Assembly: GCA_002311645.1 (NCBI GenBank)
Contig: DBYW01000038.1
Location: 5,549-53,242, forward strand
Direction: 5' to 3'
DNA from: Bacteroidales bacterium UBA1176
GTDB lineage: Bacteria; Bacteroidota; Bacteroidia; Bacteroidales; WCHB1-69
DNA: 47,694 nucleotides
In this document: one piece after another, positions 16,455-25,928 of the stretch
How the letters are laid out: the number at the start of each line of letters is the position of its first letter
Position numbering within the stretch: the stretch's first letter is position 1
Position numbers and translations under genes: made by a program
The notes under the pieces: model-generated
Told to the model about the DNA's origin: nothing
The model's database searches: none
Seen by the model: only the letters and a program-made list of their open reading frames with translations

Positions 16455-17912
16455 ATGAAAAAACTATTTGTTGCCATCATGCTGCTCGCTTTCGGCGGCT
16501 CCCTCTTCGCTCAATGCCCTTATCGTTACGGCGCCACGGAAGAGGATTCATTGAAAGGCCTTGAACAGGTCAGCATTTTTAACATGTCCTATAAGGCCAA
16601 AAACTACAAGGATGCATACGAGGCCTGGCAATATATCGTTAACAACTGCCCTTGCGCCTGGGATGGCATCTACACCAACGCCCAGAATTTGCTGCAGAAC
16701 CTTATCAAGGAAGAAAAAGACTCCTTGAGAAGAGAGCATCTCATCGACACACTGCTCTATTCTTATGAGGTGCGCAGCAACTATTTCCCCGATAAGTTCA
16801 CAAAGGGCTACGGTCTCGGCTTCAAAGCCTACAACACTTTGTTGTATCGCGGAAAGTCATCCACTTCCGATGAACTTATGCAAATCCTCGATTGGTTCAT
16901 ACAGTCCGTCGAAATGGAAAAGGAAAAGACTCAGCCCGCTATTTGGGACAAGTATTTCCAACTGGCCGAGATTGTCACCAAGGCTAAAAAAGACACGACC
17001 TATGTCATCGACGCCTACGGACGCGCCACCGACTACTTGGATATCTCCATCAACAACGCTTTGGTACAGTATGAAAAACAAGTTGTGAAACTTGACGAAC
17101 TGAAAGCTCAAATGGGTGCAGACTCTGCCAATATCGTAAACCATCCCGAAGGCAAAAAGATGATAGCCGACACTGCCCGCCAGATGAAGCTTGTAGACAA
17201 CTACCGCAAGACCTTGGCCAAGATTGAAAAGGCTGTGACCCCTTACGCTACATGTGACATGTTGGAAGAGGTCTACTCCAAGAAGTTGGCCACCAGCAAG
17301 GATGACATCTCCGCCATTAACAAGATGGTCATGACCATGTCCAAGGGTGGATGCTTGGGTAGCCCTGTGTTCAAGGAAGCATTGGAAGTGCTGCATAAGG
17401 CCAACCCGAACCGTAACTCCGCTTACTGGATGGGTAACCTCTCCCTGAAGAGCTTTGTCACCACCAAGGACGATGCCGAACTGGATGCTGCTATCAGCTA
17501 CCTGCAGGAGGCTGTCAGATTGAGCGAGACCAACGAGCAGAAGGCAGATGCCAACTACATGTTAGCTTTGGCCTATCAGACCAAAAGTGCCTACTCCGAA
17601 GCCCGGAATGCGGCATACGCTGCCCTCAAGGCCCAACCGAACATGGGTAAGGCTTACCTCCTCATCGGTGACCTTTACGCCACCTCCGGCGGCAGATGCT
17701 CCGGCGAAGACTTGCCTCTCGCTTGCTCATGGGCTGCTGCTGACAAGTATGCCAAGGCTGTTGCCGTCGATCCTTCCTGCGCTAACGACGCTGCTGCAAA
17801 ACGCGCCAAGCTGAGATACCCCAGCAAGGATGAACTCTTCAAGCGCGGCCTCAAGTCTGGTGACCCCATCCGTGTGGGCTGCTGGATCCAGGAAAGCACG
17901 ACCGTGAGATAA
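16455..17912 (+). CDS. Secreted TPR-repeat protein
   Basis: A 485-residue protein with a signal peptide (about 1-20, ending SLFAQ), then helical repeats. TPR-like units are clearest around residues 45-65 (YKAKNYKDAYEAWQYIVNN) and in the C-terminal third (ANYMLALAYQTKSAYSEAR, then KAYLLIGDLYATSG). Several Cys residues are present (for instance CPC around residue 75), fitting an exported protein. It probably acts as a protein-interaction scaffold in the periplasm or outer membrane; partners are not known. It begins 21 bases after the barrel gene and ends 6 bases before lptC. Confidence 0.8.
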   Translation: MKKLFVAIMLLAFGGSLFAQCPYRYGATEEDSLKGLEQVSIFNMSYKAKNYKDAYEAWQYIVNNCPCAWDGIYTNAQNLLQNLIKEEKDSLRREHLIDTLLYSYEVRSNYFPDKFTKGYGLGFKAYNTLLYRGKSSTSDELMQILDWFIQSVEMEKEKTQPAIWDKYFQLAEIVTKAKKDTTYVIDAYGRATDYLDISINNALVQYEKQVVKLDELKAQMGADSANIVNHPEGKKMIADTARQMKLVDNYRKTLAKIEKAVTPYATCDMLEEVYSKKLATSKDDISAINKMVMTMSKGGCLGSPVFKEALEVLHKANPNRNSAYWMGNLSLKSFVTTKDDAELDAAISYLQEAVRLSETNEQKADANYMLALAYQTKSAYSEARNAAYAALKAQPNMGKAYLLIGDLYATSGGRCSGEDLPLACSWAAADKYAKAVAVDPSCANDAAAKRAKLRYPSKDELFKRGLKSGDPIRVGCWIQESTTVR

Positions 17913-17918
17913 TCCCTC

Positions 17919-18482
17919 ATGAATCTTTCAACTCATCATATTATTCAAAACATCATAATGGCCTTGTGCCTTATGATGTTTTTTATTGCCTGTGAGGAGA
18001 AACACTCTGAATCCGTACTTTATGAGTATGAAGGCAGATTTCCGGATGAGGCAGCGGAAAATATGGTGCTAACGGTCAGCGATTCGGGCATTGTCAGCTT
18101 TATCATCACAGCTCCGCTCATGAACCGTTATTATGGGGACTCCACTTTTGCCGACTTTCCCAAAGGCATCAAAGTGGTCTCCTTCACAGAATTCGGAGAG
18201 CAACAAGCTTTGGTCACCGCTGAATACGCCAGCGAGGTCAACGGGTCTAAGTACAAGGCTTCCAAGAATGTAGTGATTATTGATGTTATCAATGGCGACA
18301 CTTTGCGCACCGAGGAGATAACTTGGAATCAGTTGGCGCGTACCATCAATAGCAACACATTGGTCAAGCAAACCAAGGCCGATGGCTCCGTGAACTATGG
18401 GGACGGTTTTACCGCCGATGATCGTTTTACCAAATATACTATTATCCACCCACGTGGCGAGATGGCAGGGTTCGATTTTTAA
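17919..18482 (+). CDS. lptC: LPS export protein LptC (periplasmic, putative lipoprotein)
   Basis: A 187-residue protein of the Bacteroidetes LptC type. LptC is the bitopic or lipid-anchored periplasmic part of the Lpt machine that hands lipopolysaccharide from the LptBFG transporter to LptA. The hydrophobic N-terminal segment ends in a lipobox-like FIAC (Cys at about 25), so it may be lipid-modified. The body has the beta-jelly-roll pattern (YEYEGRFPDEAAENM, VSFIITAPLMNRYYGDSTF, LRTEEITWN). It ends the coaX operon and converges on yigZ with 11 bases between. Confidence 0.85.
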   Translation: MNLSTHHIIQNIIMALCLMMFFIACEEKHSESVLYEYEGRFPDEAAENMVLTVSDSGIVSFIITAPLMNRYYGDSTFADFPKGIKVVSFTEFGEQQALVTAEYASEVNGSKYKASKNVVIIDVINGDTLRTEEITWNQLARTINSNTLVKQTKADGSVNYGDGFTADDRFTKYTIIHPRGEMAGFDF

Positions 18483-18493
18483 ACTCGTGGGTA

Positions 18494-19105
18494 TTAATTG
18501 CCAACGTTGACCGGCAAAACGCTCCTGGCGACCTTCTTCAGGGCTGTCACGATGCGGTCGGCCTCGCGCAGGCGTACGCTGAAGCGGATGGTGCAGTTGA
18601 GGTCGCTTTGTTGGCTGAGGATGGTGACGCTCGGATCCTTCATCAACTGCATCACAGCATTCATTTGCAAATATTCAAAAACAACGTCATATTGTTCCTC
18701 GATGGTCTTCTCCACAATCTGAGCGGCATCGAGGGATTCTTTGGCGGCAATCTTGTATGCATTTTGCAACCCGCTGACGCCCAATTTAATGCCGCCGAAG
18801 TATCGTACCACTACGACTAAAGTGTCCGTGAGATCTTTGGAAAGCAACTGTCCGTAGATAGGACGGCCTGCCGTGCCGGAGGGCTCGCCGTTGTCATTGA
18901 TGCGATAGGCATCCTTGCGCGGTCCAAGTATGTAGGCGTAACAGTGGTGTCGTGCGTCGTAATGTTTCTTTTGGAGCTCTGCGAGATGCGCCTTTACATC
19001 CTCCTCTGTGCGTACGGGGAAGGCGTAAGCAAGGAACTTGCTGCGCTTTTCGCTATAGATGCCCGTGGCGGGCGCGGCGATGGTCTTATAGGTGTCGTCG
19101 AACAT
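18494..19105 (-). CDS. IMPACT/YigZ-family protein
   Basis: A 203-residue cytosolic protein of the UPF0029/IMPACT family. The N-terminal domain carries DARHHCYAY, NDNGEPSGTAG and VVVVRYFGGIKLG, the hallmarks of the family; a DUF1949-like ferredoxin fold makes up the C-terminal 60 or so residues. The family has been linked to translation control in eukaryotes; the bacterial role is unclear. Its first 20 bases overlap the end of ribD, so the two are probably co-translated. Confidence 0.9.
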   Translation of the reverse strand: MFDDTYKTIAAPATGIYSEKRSKFLAYAFPVRTEEDVKAHLAELQKKHYDARHHCYAYILGPRKDAYRINDNGEPSGTAGRPIYGQLLSKDLTDTLVVVVRYFGGIKLGVSGLQNAYKIAAKESLDAAQIVEKTIEEQYDVVFEYLQMNAVMQLMKDPSVTILSQQSDLNCTIRFSVRLREADRIVTALKKVARSVLPVNVGN

Positions 19106-20060
19106 ACAAAATGGTGTTATTGTCTACGCGCTCTTGTCGTTGCGGTGAATCCGGCAGTGCGGGTGCGGGCAGTCCTTTGCCCCACGTTGCTTCGCCTACG
19201 AGCACTCGCGCTTCATCCCATAAACCGGAGGCGATGAAGCGGTCGAGAGTCTTGCGTCCGCCTTCCACAATGACCGACTGGATGCGCTGCTCATAGAGAT
19301 GCTGCAGGCACTCTTTCACATCCATGGAAACGGCTGTGCAGGGCAGGGGAGCGATGACATCCTGGCCACGCTGCATCACAAACCGTTGCGGGTTTTTTCC
19401 TGGATAAAGGCGTGTTGTCAGCTGCGGGCGGTCATTGCGCATCGTATTGTATCCCACCAAGATGGCATCTTCCTCGCTGCGCCACTTGTGGACTAATACT
19501 CGCAGTGCGGGATTGGTTATCCAATACTCGTGAGGCTGCCCGTCAGAGCGGTCCACGTCCATGAATCCGTCGGCGGTCTGCGCCCATTTGAGAATGACGT
19601 AGGGACGCTGATGGCGATGGAAAGTGAAAAAACGACGATTCAGCTCTTCGCACTCGGCCTCGCATACACCCACGGTGACGTCGATGCCGGCGGCGCGCAA
19701 CTTGGCGATGCCCGCGCCGTTGACCTTGTCATGGCAGTCCATGGTGCCCACTACAACGTGCGGGATCCTGTGACGGATGATGGCATCTGCACACGGTGGC
19801 GTTTTCCCAAAATGCGAACAGGGCTCCAGGTTGACATACAGGGTGCTTTCCGCCAGCAGAGACTTGTCTTTCACAGCGGCCAGGGCGTTTACTTCCGCAT
19901 GGGATTCGCCATATCGATGGTGATAGCCTTCACCGATAATCAGCCCGTTATGCACGATCACGGCACCTACCATGGGGTTGGGTTGCACGCTGCCCAATCC
20001 CAAACGGGCCAGCTGCAGGCAACGTTGCATGTATTGGATATGACCCTCATGCGAATCCAT
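19086..20060 (-). CDS. ribD: Riboflavin biosynthesis deaminase/reductase
   Basis: A 324-residue bifunctional enzyme for two successive steps of riboflavin synthesis. The N-terminal cytidine-deaminase-like domain (about 1-145) has the zinc site HAE (54-56) and PC-x8-C (Cys81, Cys90; PCSHFGKTPPC). The C-terminal domain is an NADPH-dependent reductase of the dihydrofolate-reductase fold (about 150-324; VILKWAQTADG, ILVGYNTMRND, VIVEGG). It lies 25 bases after the DUF4340 gene and overlaps yigZ. No FMN riboswitch was recognised. Confidence 0.93.
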   Translation of the reverse strand: MDSHEGHIQYMQRCLQLARLGLGSVQPNPMVGAVIVHNGLIIGEGYHHRYGESHAEVNALAAVKDKSLLAESTLYVNLEPCSHFGKTPPCADAIIRHRIPHVVVGTMDCHDKVNGAGIAKLRAAGIDVTVGVCEAECEELNRRFFTFHRHQRPYVILKWAQTADGFMDVDRSDGQPHEYWITNPALRVLVHKWRSEEDAILVGYNTMRNDRPQLTTRLYPGKNPQRFVMQRGQDVIAPLPCTAVSMDVKECLQHLYEQRIQSVIVEGGRKTLDRFIASGLWDEARVLVGEATWGKGLPAPALPDSPQRQERVDNNTILYVRRHL

Positions 20061-20085
20061 GGCAAAATGGTTTGGCAGTCAGTTT

Positions 20086-21168
20086 TTATTGATGTTTCAG
20101 GAAATAGGAAAGCGGTTGTAGCTGTCGGTCGAAGTGGTAATACTGGCACTGCACAAGATTGTGGTAGTCGCCGTTCAGCGCGGCATAGAACTTGTCGCGG
20201 TTATAGGGCTCGTTTTCAGATTCGTCCTCTTTGCCCACGATGGCGTCCAAATAGAAATTGTCGGGAGTCATCTTGCGGTACATCTCCAGCATGGTCTTTT
20301 GACCGTCCACGTCTTCCAGTGTGATGGTTTTGAAGTGGTAAAAACGGATGATGGAGTCACGTTTTTCGGCAGCCATATTGTCGATGAAGAGTTCGTAGTT
20401 CTTGTCACGGTACTCTGCTAGCATGTCAAGCAGGCGCACGGTGTCATAGTCGGCTACAAGTTGGTGTTGTGCGTCGTAAAGGGCGAAGAAGCGCGGGCCA
20501 ACCTTTTCTACAGAAAAAGAGTTTTCAGGGTTGTCGAAATCCTGGACATCCAATTTCTTGATTCTGGTAATCTTGGTGGAGAAGAGGTCGCAGTTGTACC
20601 AATCCACGGGCTTGAAGGAGTATGTCGGGGTGAGGAAGCCCTTGAAGCCGGGGTTGTGGACGATGCAAGGCTCGTCGAAGCCCTCGATGATGGCGAAATT
20701 AGCCATATTGTCCATGGTGGCGGGTCCCATGTAGTAGGTCTTCACCAAGCGCTCCTTGGTAAAAAAACCGTGTTTAAAGAGGGTGAACTTAGGTGCATTT
20801 TGGTAGATTTCCACCTTGACGGCATTCACGGACATCATTTTGTTGATGTTGGACTGGGCGGTTTTGGCCACTGTCTGTTGCAGGGTGACATTGCGGATGG
20901 TGGAGAGCAGTTCTTCAACCTTCTCGGGCATGGCGCGGATGGAGTCCTGCACGTACCAGACACCGTCACGGCGGGTGAGCAACACTTTGTCGCCAGCCAT
21001 GTTGGCGATAAAGACCTTGGTGATGTTGGCAGTGTCTTTCACTGCAAAGAGATCCGACTTGGGTGAACTGTTGCGCCCGTGCAGCGCACCCGTCTTGAAG
21101 AGGATTAGTATTAAACTGATAACCAATAATATGGCTATAATGATAAGATAGATGCGATTCTTTTTCAT
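20086..21168 (-). CDS. DUF4340-domain membrane-anchored protein
   Basis: A 360-residue protein with an N-terminal membrane anchor (about 5-25) and a large non-cytoplasmic region. The pattern of repeated beta-alpha units (VFIANMAGDKVLLTRRDGVW; KVEELLSTIRNV; YMGPAT) matches DUF4340, which also occurs in gliding/ABC-accessory contexts in Bacteroidetes. Function is unknown. First gene of a probable three-gene unit with ribD and yigZ, with a promoter element 17 bases upstream of the start. Confidence 0.82.
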   Translation of the reverse strand: MKKNRIYLIIIAILLVISLILILFKTGALHGRNSSPKSDLFAVKDTANITKVFIANMAGDKVLLTRRDGVWYVQDSIRAMPEKVEELLSTIRNVTLQQTVAKTAQSNINKMMSVNAVKVEIYQNAPKFTLFKHGFFTKERLVKTYYMGPATMDNMANFAIIEGFDEPCIVHNPGFKGFLTPTYSFKPVDWYNCDLFSTKITRIKKLDVQDFDNPENSFSVEKVGPRFFALYDAQHQLVADYDTVRLLDMLAEYRDKNYELFIDNMAAEKRDSIIRFYHFKTITLEDVDGQKTMLEMYRKMTPDNFYLDAIVGKEDESENEPYNRDKFYAALNGDYHNLVQCQYYHFDRQLQPLSYFLKHQ

Positions 21169-21185
21169 TGCTAAAAATTAGACGG

Positions 21186-21193
21186 CAAAAATA
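21186..21193 (-). promoter_or_regulatory. Bacteroidetes -7 promoter element (TATTTTTG on minus strand)
   Basis: CAAAAATA on the plus strand, 17 bases before the ATG of the DUF4340 gene. It probably drives DUF4340-ribD-yigZ. The 93-base gap with the divergent tolC-like gene shows no equally clear plus-strand element. Confidence 0.55.
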
Positions 21194-21261
21194 ATAAATT
21201 TTGAGGTTGATTTTAAACATAAGCCCGTAAATACAATCTTTCTTTTTTATTTTAAAAAACT

Positions 21262-22584
21262 ATGAAAAAGAAAGCAACCTTTATTTTTATAGTGTTGATA
21301 TCTGTTTTTCAGATGGTTGCACAATCGCAAAACACATCCGTTACCAAAACTCTCTCCCTTGAGGAGTGTATTCGCTATGCAGAAGAGCATAATTATTCGC
21401 TGCAAAGTGCGGGATTGAGCGTAACTTCCTCCGAAATATCGCTCAAACAAGCCAAAGAGAATATCGCGCCCTCCGTTTCCGCTTCCGCCTCGCAAGGGTT
21501 CAGTGCCAACAACTATCAGAAATCCGTGGGCTGGAACGGCAACTATGGTATCAACGCTGGCATGACGCTGTTCAACGGTCTTTACAATTACAATAACATT
21601 AAAAAGAACAAGTTGGAAGTCGAACAGTCAGACTTGGAATTGGAGCAGAGCCGCAACAAGGTTCGTGTATCCATTATACAGGCCTTTTTGGCTGTCATGA
21701 TGAACCAGGATATGCTGTCTTATCAGGAGGAGGTGCTCAAGAGCAGCAAGGAGCAGCTTGACCAGGGTGAGCAGCAGTACCGCGTGGGACAAATCCTTGA
21801 AAGTGACTACAAGATGTTGCTGGCACAATACACTTCCGACCTCTACAACATCGAGAATACAAAAATCAACATACAGAACAACTATTTGGCACTAAAGAAT
21901 CTGCTTTCGATCGATCCCGGCGAGGAGATTGCCATCGCACGCCCAGACAGTGCAACGCTCTTCCAAAGTTTAGAGGTTCCTGCCCTCCAGGAGATGCTTG
22001 ACAAGAGCAAGAACTATTTGCCCGAACTGAAACTTCGTGAGAATGACATTACAAGTGCAGAGTATGATGTAAAATTGCAGAAATCAGGATATTATCCGTC
22101 TCTTTCCTTGAGTGCGGGCATAAGCACGGGTTACAACAGCAACAATCAGTCTCAAAATCTGGGCTGGGGCACGCAACTTTGGCACGGACTCGGTGAAAAC
22201 GTCGGGCTTAACCTCAGCATTCCCATCTACCAACGCAGTCAGGTGCGTCATAATGTGCAGCAAGCACAACTTCGCGTGCAGCAGGCCGAATTGACCCAAA
22301 AGGATGTCTCTTACCAAATTGATCAGGAATTGCGCCAATATTACCTTGACGTGTTCTCCGCACAGAACGACTACCGCGTGGCGGAAGCCCAGAAGGATGC
22401 TTACGAGGCCAACTATAACGCTTACAGTTTTAAATTCAAGTACGGTTCCATCACTGCCGTCGACCTTATCCAGCAACAAACCAATTATCTCAACCAACTC
22501 AACAAATATATGCAGGCCAAATATTCGTTTGTCTTGCAACGGAAGATTCTCGACGTTTTTATGGGTGTGCCGGTGAAACTTTAG
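21262..22584 (+). CDS. TolC-family outer-membrane efflux protein
   Basis: A 440-residue outer-membrane channel subunit. A signal peptide (about 1-20) is followed by the two-fold repeated TolC architecture: LSLEECIRYAEEHNYSLQ opens the first half, and long coiled-coil helices alternate with strand segments (LFNGLYNYNNIKKN; GLNLSIPIYQ). It forms the exit duct of a tripartite pump with the adaptor and ABC genes that follow. It starts the operon; 78 bases with several short direct repeats of 'TTAAG/AAGTTA' type separate it from the adaptor gene. Confidence 0.92.
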   Translation: MKKKATFIFIVLISVFQMVAQSQNTSVTKTLSLEECIRYAEEHNYSLQSAGLSVTSSEISLKQAKENIAPSVSASASQGFSANNYQKSVGWNGNYGINAGMTLFNGLYNYNNIKKNKLEVEQSDLELEQSRNKVRVSIIQAFLAVMMNQDMLSYQEEVLKSSKEQLDQGEQQYRVGQILESDYKMLLAQYTSDLYNIENTKINIQNNYLALKNLLSIDPGEEIAIARPDSATLFQSLEVPALQEMLDKSKNYLPELKLRENDITSAEYDVKLQKSGYYPSLSLSAGISTGYNSNNQSQNLGWGTQLWHGLGENVGLNLSIPIYQRSQVRHNVQQAQLRVQQAELTQKDVSYQIDQELRQYYLDVFSAQNDYRVAEAQKDAYEANYNAYSFKFKYGSITAVDLIQQQTNYLNQLNKYMQAKYSFVLQRKILDVFMGVPVKL

Positions 22585-22662
22585 TTTGTTAAACTATTAA
22601 ATCATTAAGTTATTAAGGGTTAAGAAACTAAGAAGTTAAAAAGTTTAGAAAAAGTTGATTAT

Positions 22663-23922
22663 ATGTCTAAATTATCAAAAAAAGCAAAATGGATGGTTGT
22701 CATCGCGGCGGTTGTGCTGCTCGCGTTGATATTCTCTCTCGTTCTTAAGAAGGGCAAACACGCTGATTTGAAAATCAATACGGTGCGGAGCACTATCGAC
22801 AGTGTGGAGGTGACGGTGACGGCTACTGGCGAGTTACAGCCCGTTTACAAGGTGGATGTGGGTACGCAGGTGTCCGGCATTGTGGAACACATCTATGTGG
22901 ATTTCAACACGGTGGTGAAGAAGGGCCAGAAATTGGCCGAACTTGACCGCTCCAACCTGAATGAACAGCTCACGCAGGCAAAGACCAGCGTGTCGAACGC
23001 CCAGAGCAATCTGACGCTGGCGCAGCAGCAATTCGATCGCGTGAAGGCGCTGTATGACAACAAGGCCGCCACGCAGGAAGCATACGAGTCAGCGGTTAAC
23101 TCTCTGAACTTGGCCAAAAACCAGCTCAAGACGGCACAGTCGGACTTGTCGCGTGCCCAGACGAACCTCTCGTACGCTACCATCTATTCGCCCATCGACG
23201 GGGTGATCATGGATAAGGCCGTGGAGGAGGGTCAGACGGTGGCCTCCTCGTTCAGCACTCCGACGCTGTTCACCATTGCCAACGACCTGACCCAGATGCA
23301 AGTGGAGGCGAAAGTAGATGAGGCCGACATCGGCGAGGTGAAGGCCGGCCAGCCCGTGACGTTTACGGTGGACGCCTTCCCTGACGATGTCTTCACCGGA
23401 ACCGTCAAGGAAGTGCGCATCAACCCGACCGTCACCTCCAACGTGGTCACCTATACCGTCATCATCAACGCGCCCAACCCCGAGACCAAGCTCTTCCCGG
23501 GTATGACGGCCAATGTGAGCATCACCACGAAGAAAGAGAGCGGCGTCTGCATCCCGCTGACGGCACTGTATGCCTCTCTGGACCAGGAGACGATGAAGCA
23601 GTTTGAGAAAAAAGGATACACTTTCAACTCCCTTTACCGGAACCAAGAAGAACTGACGCAAGGGTTAAAGGATGTAACCCGGAAAACCGTATGGGTGAAG
23701 AAAGGGGAGAAGACATACGAGCAGGTGAGTGTGGCAGTGGGTCTCAACAACGGTGTGAACACGCTGGTGACGGAGGGTCTGCTGATGGGCGACGAGGTGG
23801 TTGTCGGTGTCAGCGAGGCGATGCCTGGTATGCCTTCAGGAATGTCGAAGGGTATGAAGTCGGATAAAGGGGGAAGTTCCAATCCGTTTATGCCGGGCCG
23901 ACCTGAGCAAAAGAAGAGATAG
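22663..23922 (+). CDS. MacA-like periplasmic adaptor of a tripartite ABC efflux pump
   Basis: A 419-residue HlyD/RND-adaptor family protein. One N-terminal membrane helix (about 9-28) is followed by a beta-barrel and lipoyl halves (VDVGTQVSGIVEHIYVDFN; TIYSPIDGVIMD) split by a coiled-coil hairpin (about 98-170). The C-terminal 30 residues are Met/Gly/Ser/Lys-rich and probably flexible. It would bridge the TolC-like channel and the MacB-like ABC components. It ends 2 bases before the ATPase gene. The pump substrate cannot be inferred; in related systems it ranges from macrolides to peptides and lipids. Confidence 0.9.
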   Translation: MSKLSKKAKWMVVIAAVVLLALIFSLVLKKGKHADLKINTVRSTIDSVEVTVTATGELQPVYKVDVGTQVSGIVEHIYVDFNTVVKKGQKLAELDRSNLNEQLTQAKTSVSNAQSNLTLAQQQFDRVKALYDNKAATQEAYESAVNSLNLAKNQLKTAQSDLSRAQTNLSYATIYSPIDGVIMDKAVEEGQTVASSFSTPTLFTIANDLTQMQVEAKVDEADIGEVKAGQPVTFTVDAFPDDVFTGTVKEVRINPTVTSNVVTYTVIINAPNPETKLFPGMTANVSITTKKESGVCIPLTALYASLDQETMKQFEKKGYTFNSLYRNQEELTQGLKDVTRKTVWVKKGEKTYEQVSVAVGLNNGVNTLVTEGLLMGDEVVVGVSEAMPGMPSGMSKGMKSDKGGSSNPFMPGRPEQKKR

Positions 23923-23924
23923 TT

Positions 23925-24668
23925 ATGGCAAAAGATATCTTGAAAGTTGAAAAATTGGAGCGGGTGTTCCGCGTGGGCAGCGAGGATGTGCACGCCTTGC
24001 GGGGCATCTCCTTCTCCATCACGGAGGGGGAGTTTGTGAGCATTATGGGCACCAGTGGCTCCGGCAAATCCACCCTGCTGAATATCTTGGGGTGTCTGGA
24101 CACCCCCACGGCAGGCGACTATATCATCGACGGCGTCTCCATCAAGAGCTTGAGCAAGAATGAGTTGTCCACGTTGCGCAACCGCAAGATCGGTTTTGTG
24201 TTCCAGAACTACAACCTGCTGGCGCGCACAACGGCCTTGGAGAATGTGGAGCTTCCGTTGCTTTACAACAGCAGCGTTCCCGCCAAGGAGCGCAGGGAGC
24301 GTGCGGAGGCGGCCCTCAAGTTGGTGGGCTTGGAGAAACGTATGGAGCATATGCCTAACCAGCTCTCCGGCGGACAGCAGCAGCGTGTGGCCATCGCCCG
24401 CGCGTTGGTCAATGACCCCGTTATACTCTTGGCCGACGAGGCCACCGGCAACCTCGACACCCGCACCTCCTATGAGATTATGAGTCTCTTTCAGGACCTG
24501 CACCATCAGGGCAAGACGATCGCCTTTGTGACGCACGAGCCCGACATCGCCACGTTCACCACCCGCAAGATCAAGCTCCGCGACGGCCAGATCATAGAAG
24601 ACGCCCCCATCAACACCCAGTCGGCCGCCGAGGCACTGGCCGCCATCAACCTCCAAAAAGAAGATTAA
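23925..24668 (+). CDS. MacB/LolD-type ABC transporter ATP-binding protein
   Basis: A 247-residue ATPase. Walker A is GTSGSGKST (about 42-50), the Q-loop region VFQNYNLL, signature LSGGQQQRVAIARAL (about 145) and Walker B ILLADEATGNLD (about 169). This pattern belongs to the MacB/LolD/FtsE group, which powers mechanotransmission rather than transport through the permease itself. In MacB of E. coli this domain is fused to the permease; here it is a separate gene 3 bases before the permease. Confidence 0.93.
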   Translation: MAKDILKVEKLERVFRVGSEDVHALRGISFSITEGEFVSIMGTSGSGKSTLLNILGCLDTPTAGDYIIDGVSIKSLSKNELSTLRNRKIGFVFQNYNLLARTTALENVELPLLYNSSVPAKERRERAEAALKLVGLEKRMEHMPNQLSGGQQQRVAIARALVNDPVILLADEATGNLDTRTSYEIMSLFQDLHHQGKTIAFVTHEPDIATFTTRKIKLRDGQIIEDAPINTQSAAEALAAINLQKED

Positions 24669-24671
24669 ACG

Positions 24672-25892
24672 ATGAATATAGGAAATCTTGTCAAAATAGC
24701 CATTAGCTCGCTTTTCCGCAACAAGATGCGCACCGCACTGACGATGTTGGGCATCGTCATCGGTATCGCCTCGGTCATTGCGATGGTCAGCATCGGGCAG
24801 GCCTCCACGCAGAGTGTCAAGTCGGAACTCTCCTCCATGGGTTCCAATATGATTATGATTATGCCCGCCCGCCAGCGCAGAGGCGGCGTGGATATGGGTA
24901 TGTCGTCTTCCAAGACGCTGGATAATAGAGATTTGGAGTCTTTATCCAAAAACACCAAGTATGTGGCGGCTGTTTCCCCCAATGTCACGACCAACAAGCA
25001 GCTGATCTATGGCAACAACAACCACAGTTGTTCTATTAGCGGAGTCTCCGCCGCGTATCTCGACATTCGTAAATATGAATTGAAGGAGGGCGTGATGTTC
25101 ACCGACGAGGATGTGAAACGCTACAACAAGGTGTGCGTCATCGGGCAGACCGTGGTGAACGAGTTGTTCACCAATGGCGAGAACCCTATAGGCAAGTCCA
25201 TCCGTTTTGGTTCCATCCCGATGACGGTGATAGGTGTGCTGGCATCAAAAGGGCAGAGTGGTATGGGCGATGACCAGGACGACATCGTTTTTGCCCCGTA
25301 CACCACCATTCAGAAACGTTTTTTGGGCATCACCTATTTCAATATGATGTATGCGTCGGCCACCTCGGAAGAGGAATCGGAGCTGGCCGCCACGGAGATT
25401 ACCTACATTTTGCGCAGCAACCACGGCATCAAGGATGGGGCGGACGACGACTTCGACATCCGCACGCAGGAGGAGTTGGTTTCCACCATCAGTTCCGTCA
25501 CCAGTTTGATGACCACATTGTTGGCTGCCATCGCCTCCATCTCGTTGGTGGTGGGCGGCATCGGCATCATGAACATCATGTACGTCACCGTCACGGAGCG
25601 TACCAAAGAGATTGGCTTGCGCATGGCCATTGGCGCGCATAACCGCGACATCAAGCTGCAGTTTTTGTGCGAAAGTGTGATCCTGAGCTTGATAGGCGGT
25701 GTCATCGGCATTGTCTTCGGGCTGATAATCTCTTACGTGGCTTCCAAGATATTGAATATGCCGTATGTGGTGAGTCAGATGGCCATTTTGGCTTCCTTTG
25801 TGGTGTGCGCCCTGACGGGCATCTTCTTCGGCTGGTACCCGGCCAAGAAGGCCGCCAACATGGATCCGATAAGCGCGCTGCGGTACGAATGA
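24672..25892 (+). CDS. MacB-type ABC transporter permease (FtsX-like)
   Basis: A 406-residue inner-membrane protein. It has the MacB periplasmic domain (about 50-250) after the first transmembrane helix, then three clustered helices in the last 150 residues (the FtsX-like permease fold), including the family motif GGIGIMNIMYVTVTERTKEI and IGLRMAIGA. It completes the efflux operon of channel, adaptor, ATPase and permease. Confidence 0.93.
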   Translation: MNIGNLVKIAISSLFRNKMRTALTMLGIVIGIASVIAMVSIGQASTQSVKSELSSMGSNMIMIMPARQRRGGVDMGMSSSKTLDNRDLESLSKNTKYVAAVSPNVTTNKQLIYGNNNHSCSISGVSAAYLDIRKYELKEGVMFTDEDVKRYNKVCVIGQTVVNELFTNGENPIGKSIRFGSIPMTVIGVLASKGQSGMGDDQDDIVFAPYTTIQKRFLGITYFNMMYASATSEEESELAATEITYILRSNHGIKDGADDDFDIRTQEELVSTISSVTSLMTTLLAAIASISLVVGGIGIMNIMYVTVTERTKEIGLRMAIGAHNRDIKLQFLCESVILSLIGGVIGIVFGLIISYVASKILNMPYVVSQMAILASFVVCALTGIFFGWYPAKKAANMDPISALRYE

Positions 25893-25928
25893 TCTCCGCG
25901 TATTGCGCGTATTTTCACGTATATTTTT

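Noticed and set aside
23925..25892. MacB split by frameshift into ATPase and permease
   Set aside because: Each part has its own start and stop with normal lengths, and separate genes are common in this family (LolD/LolE-like arrangement).
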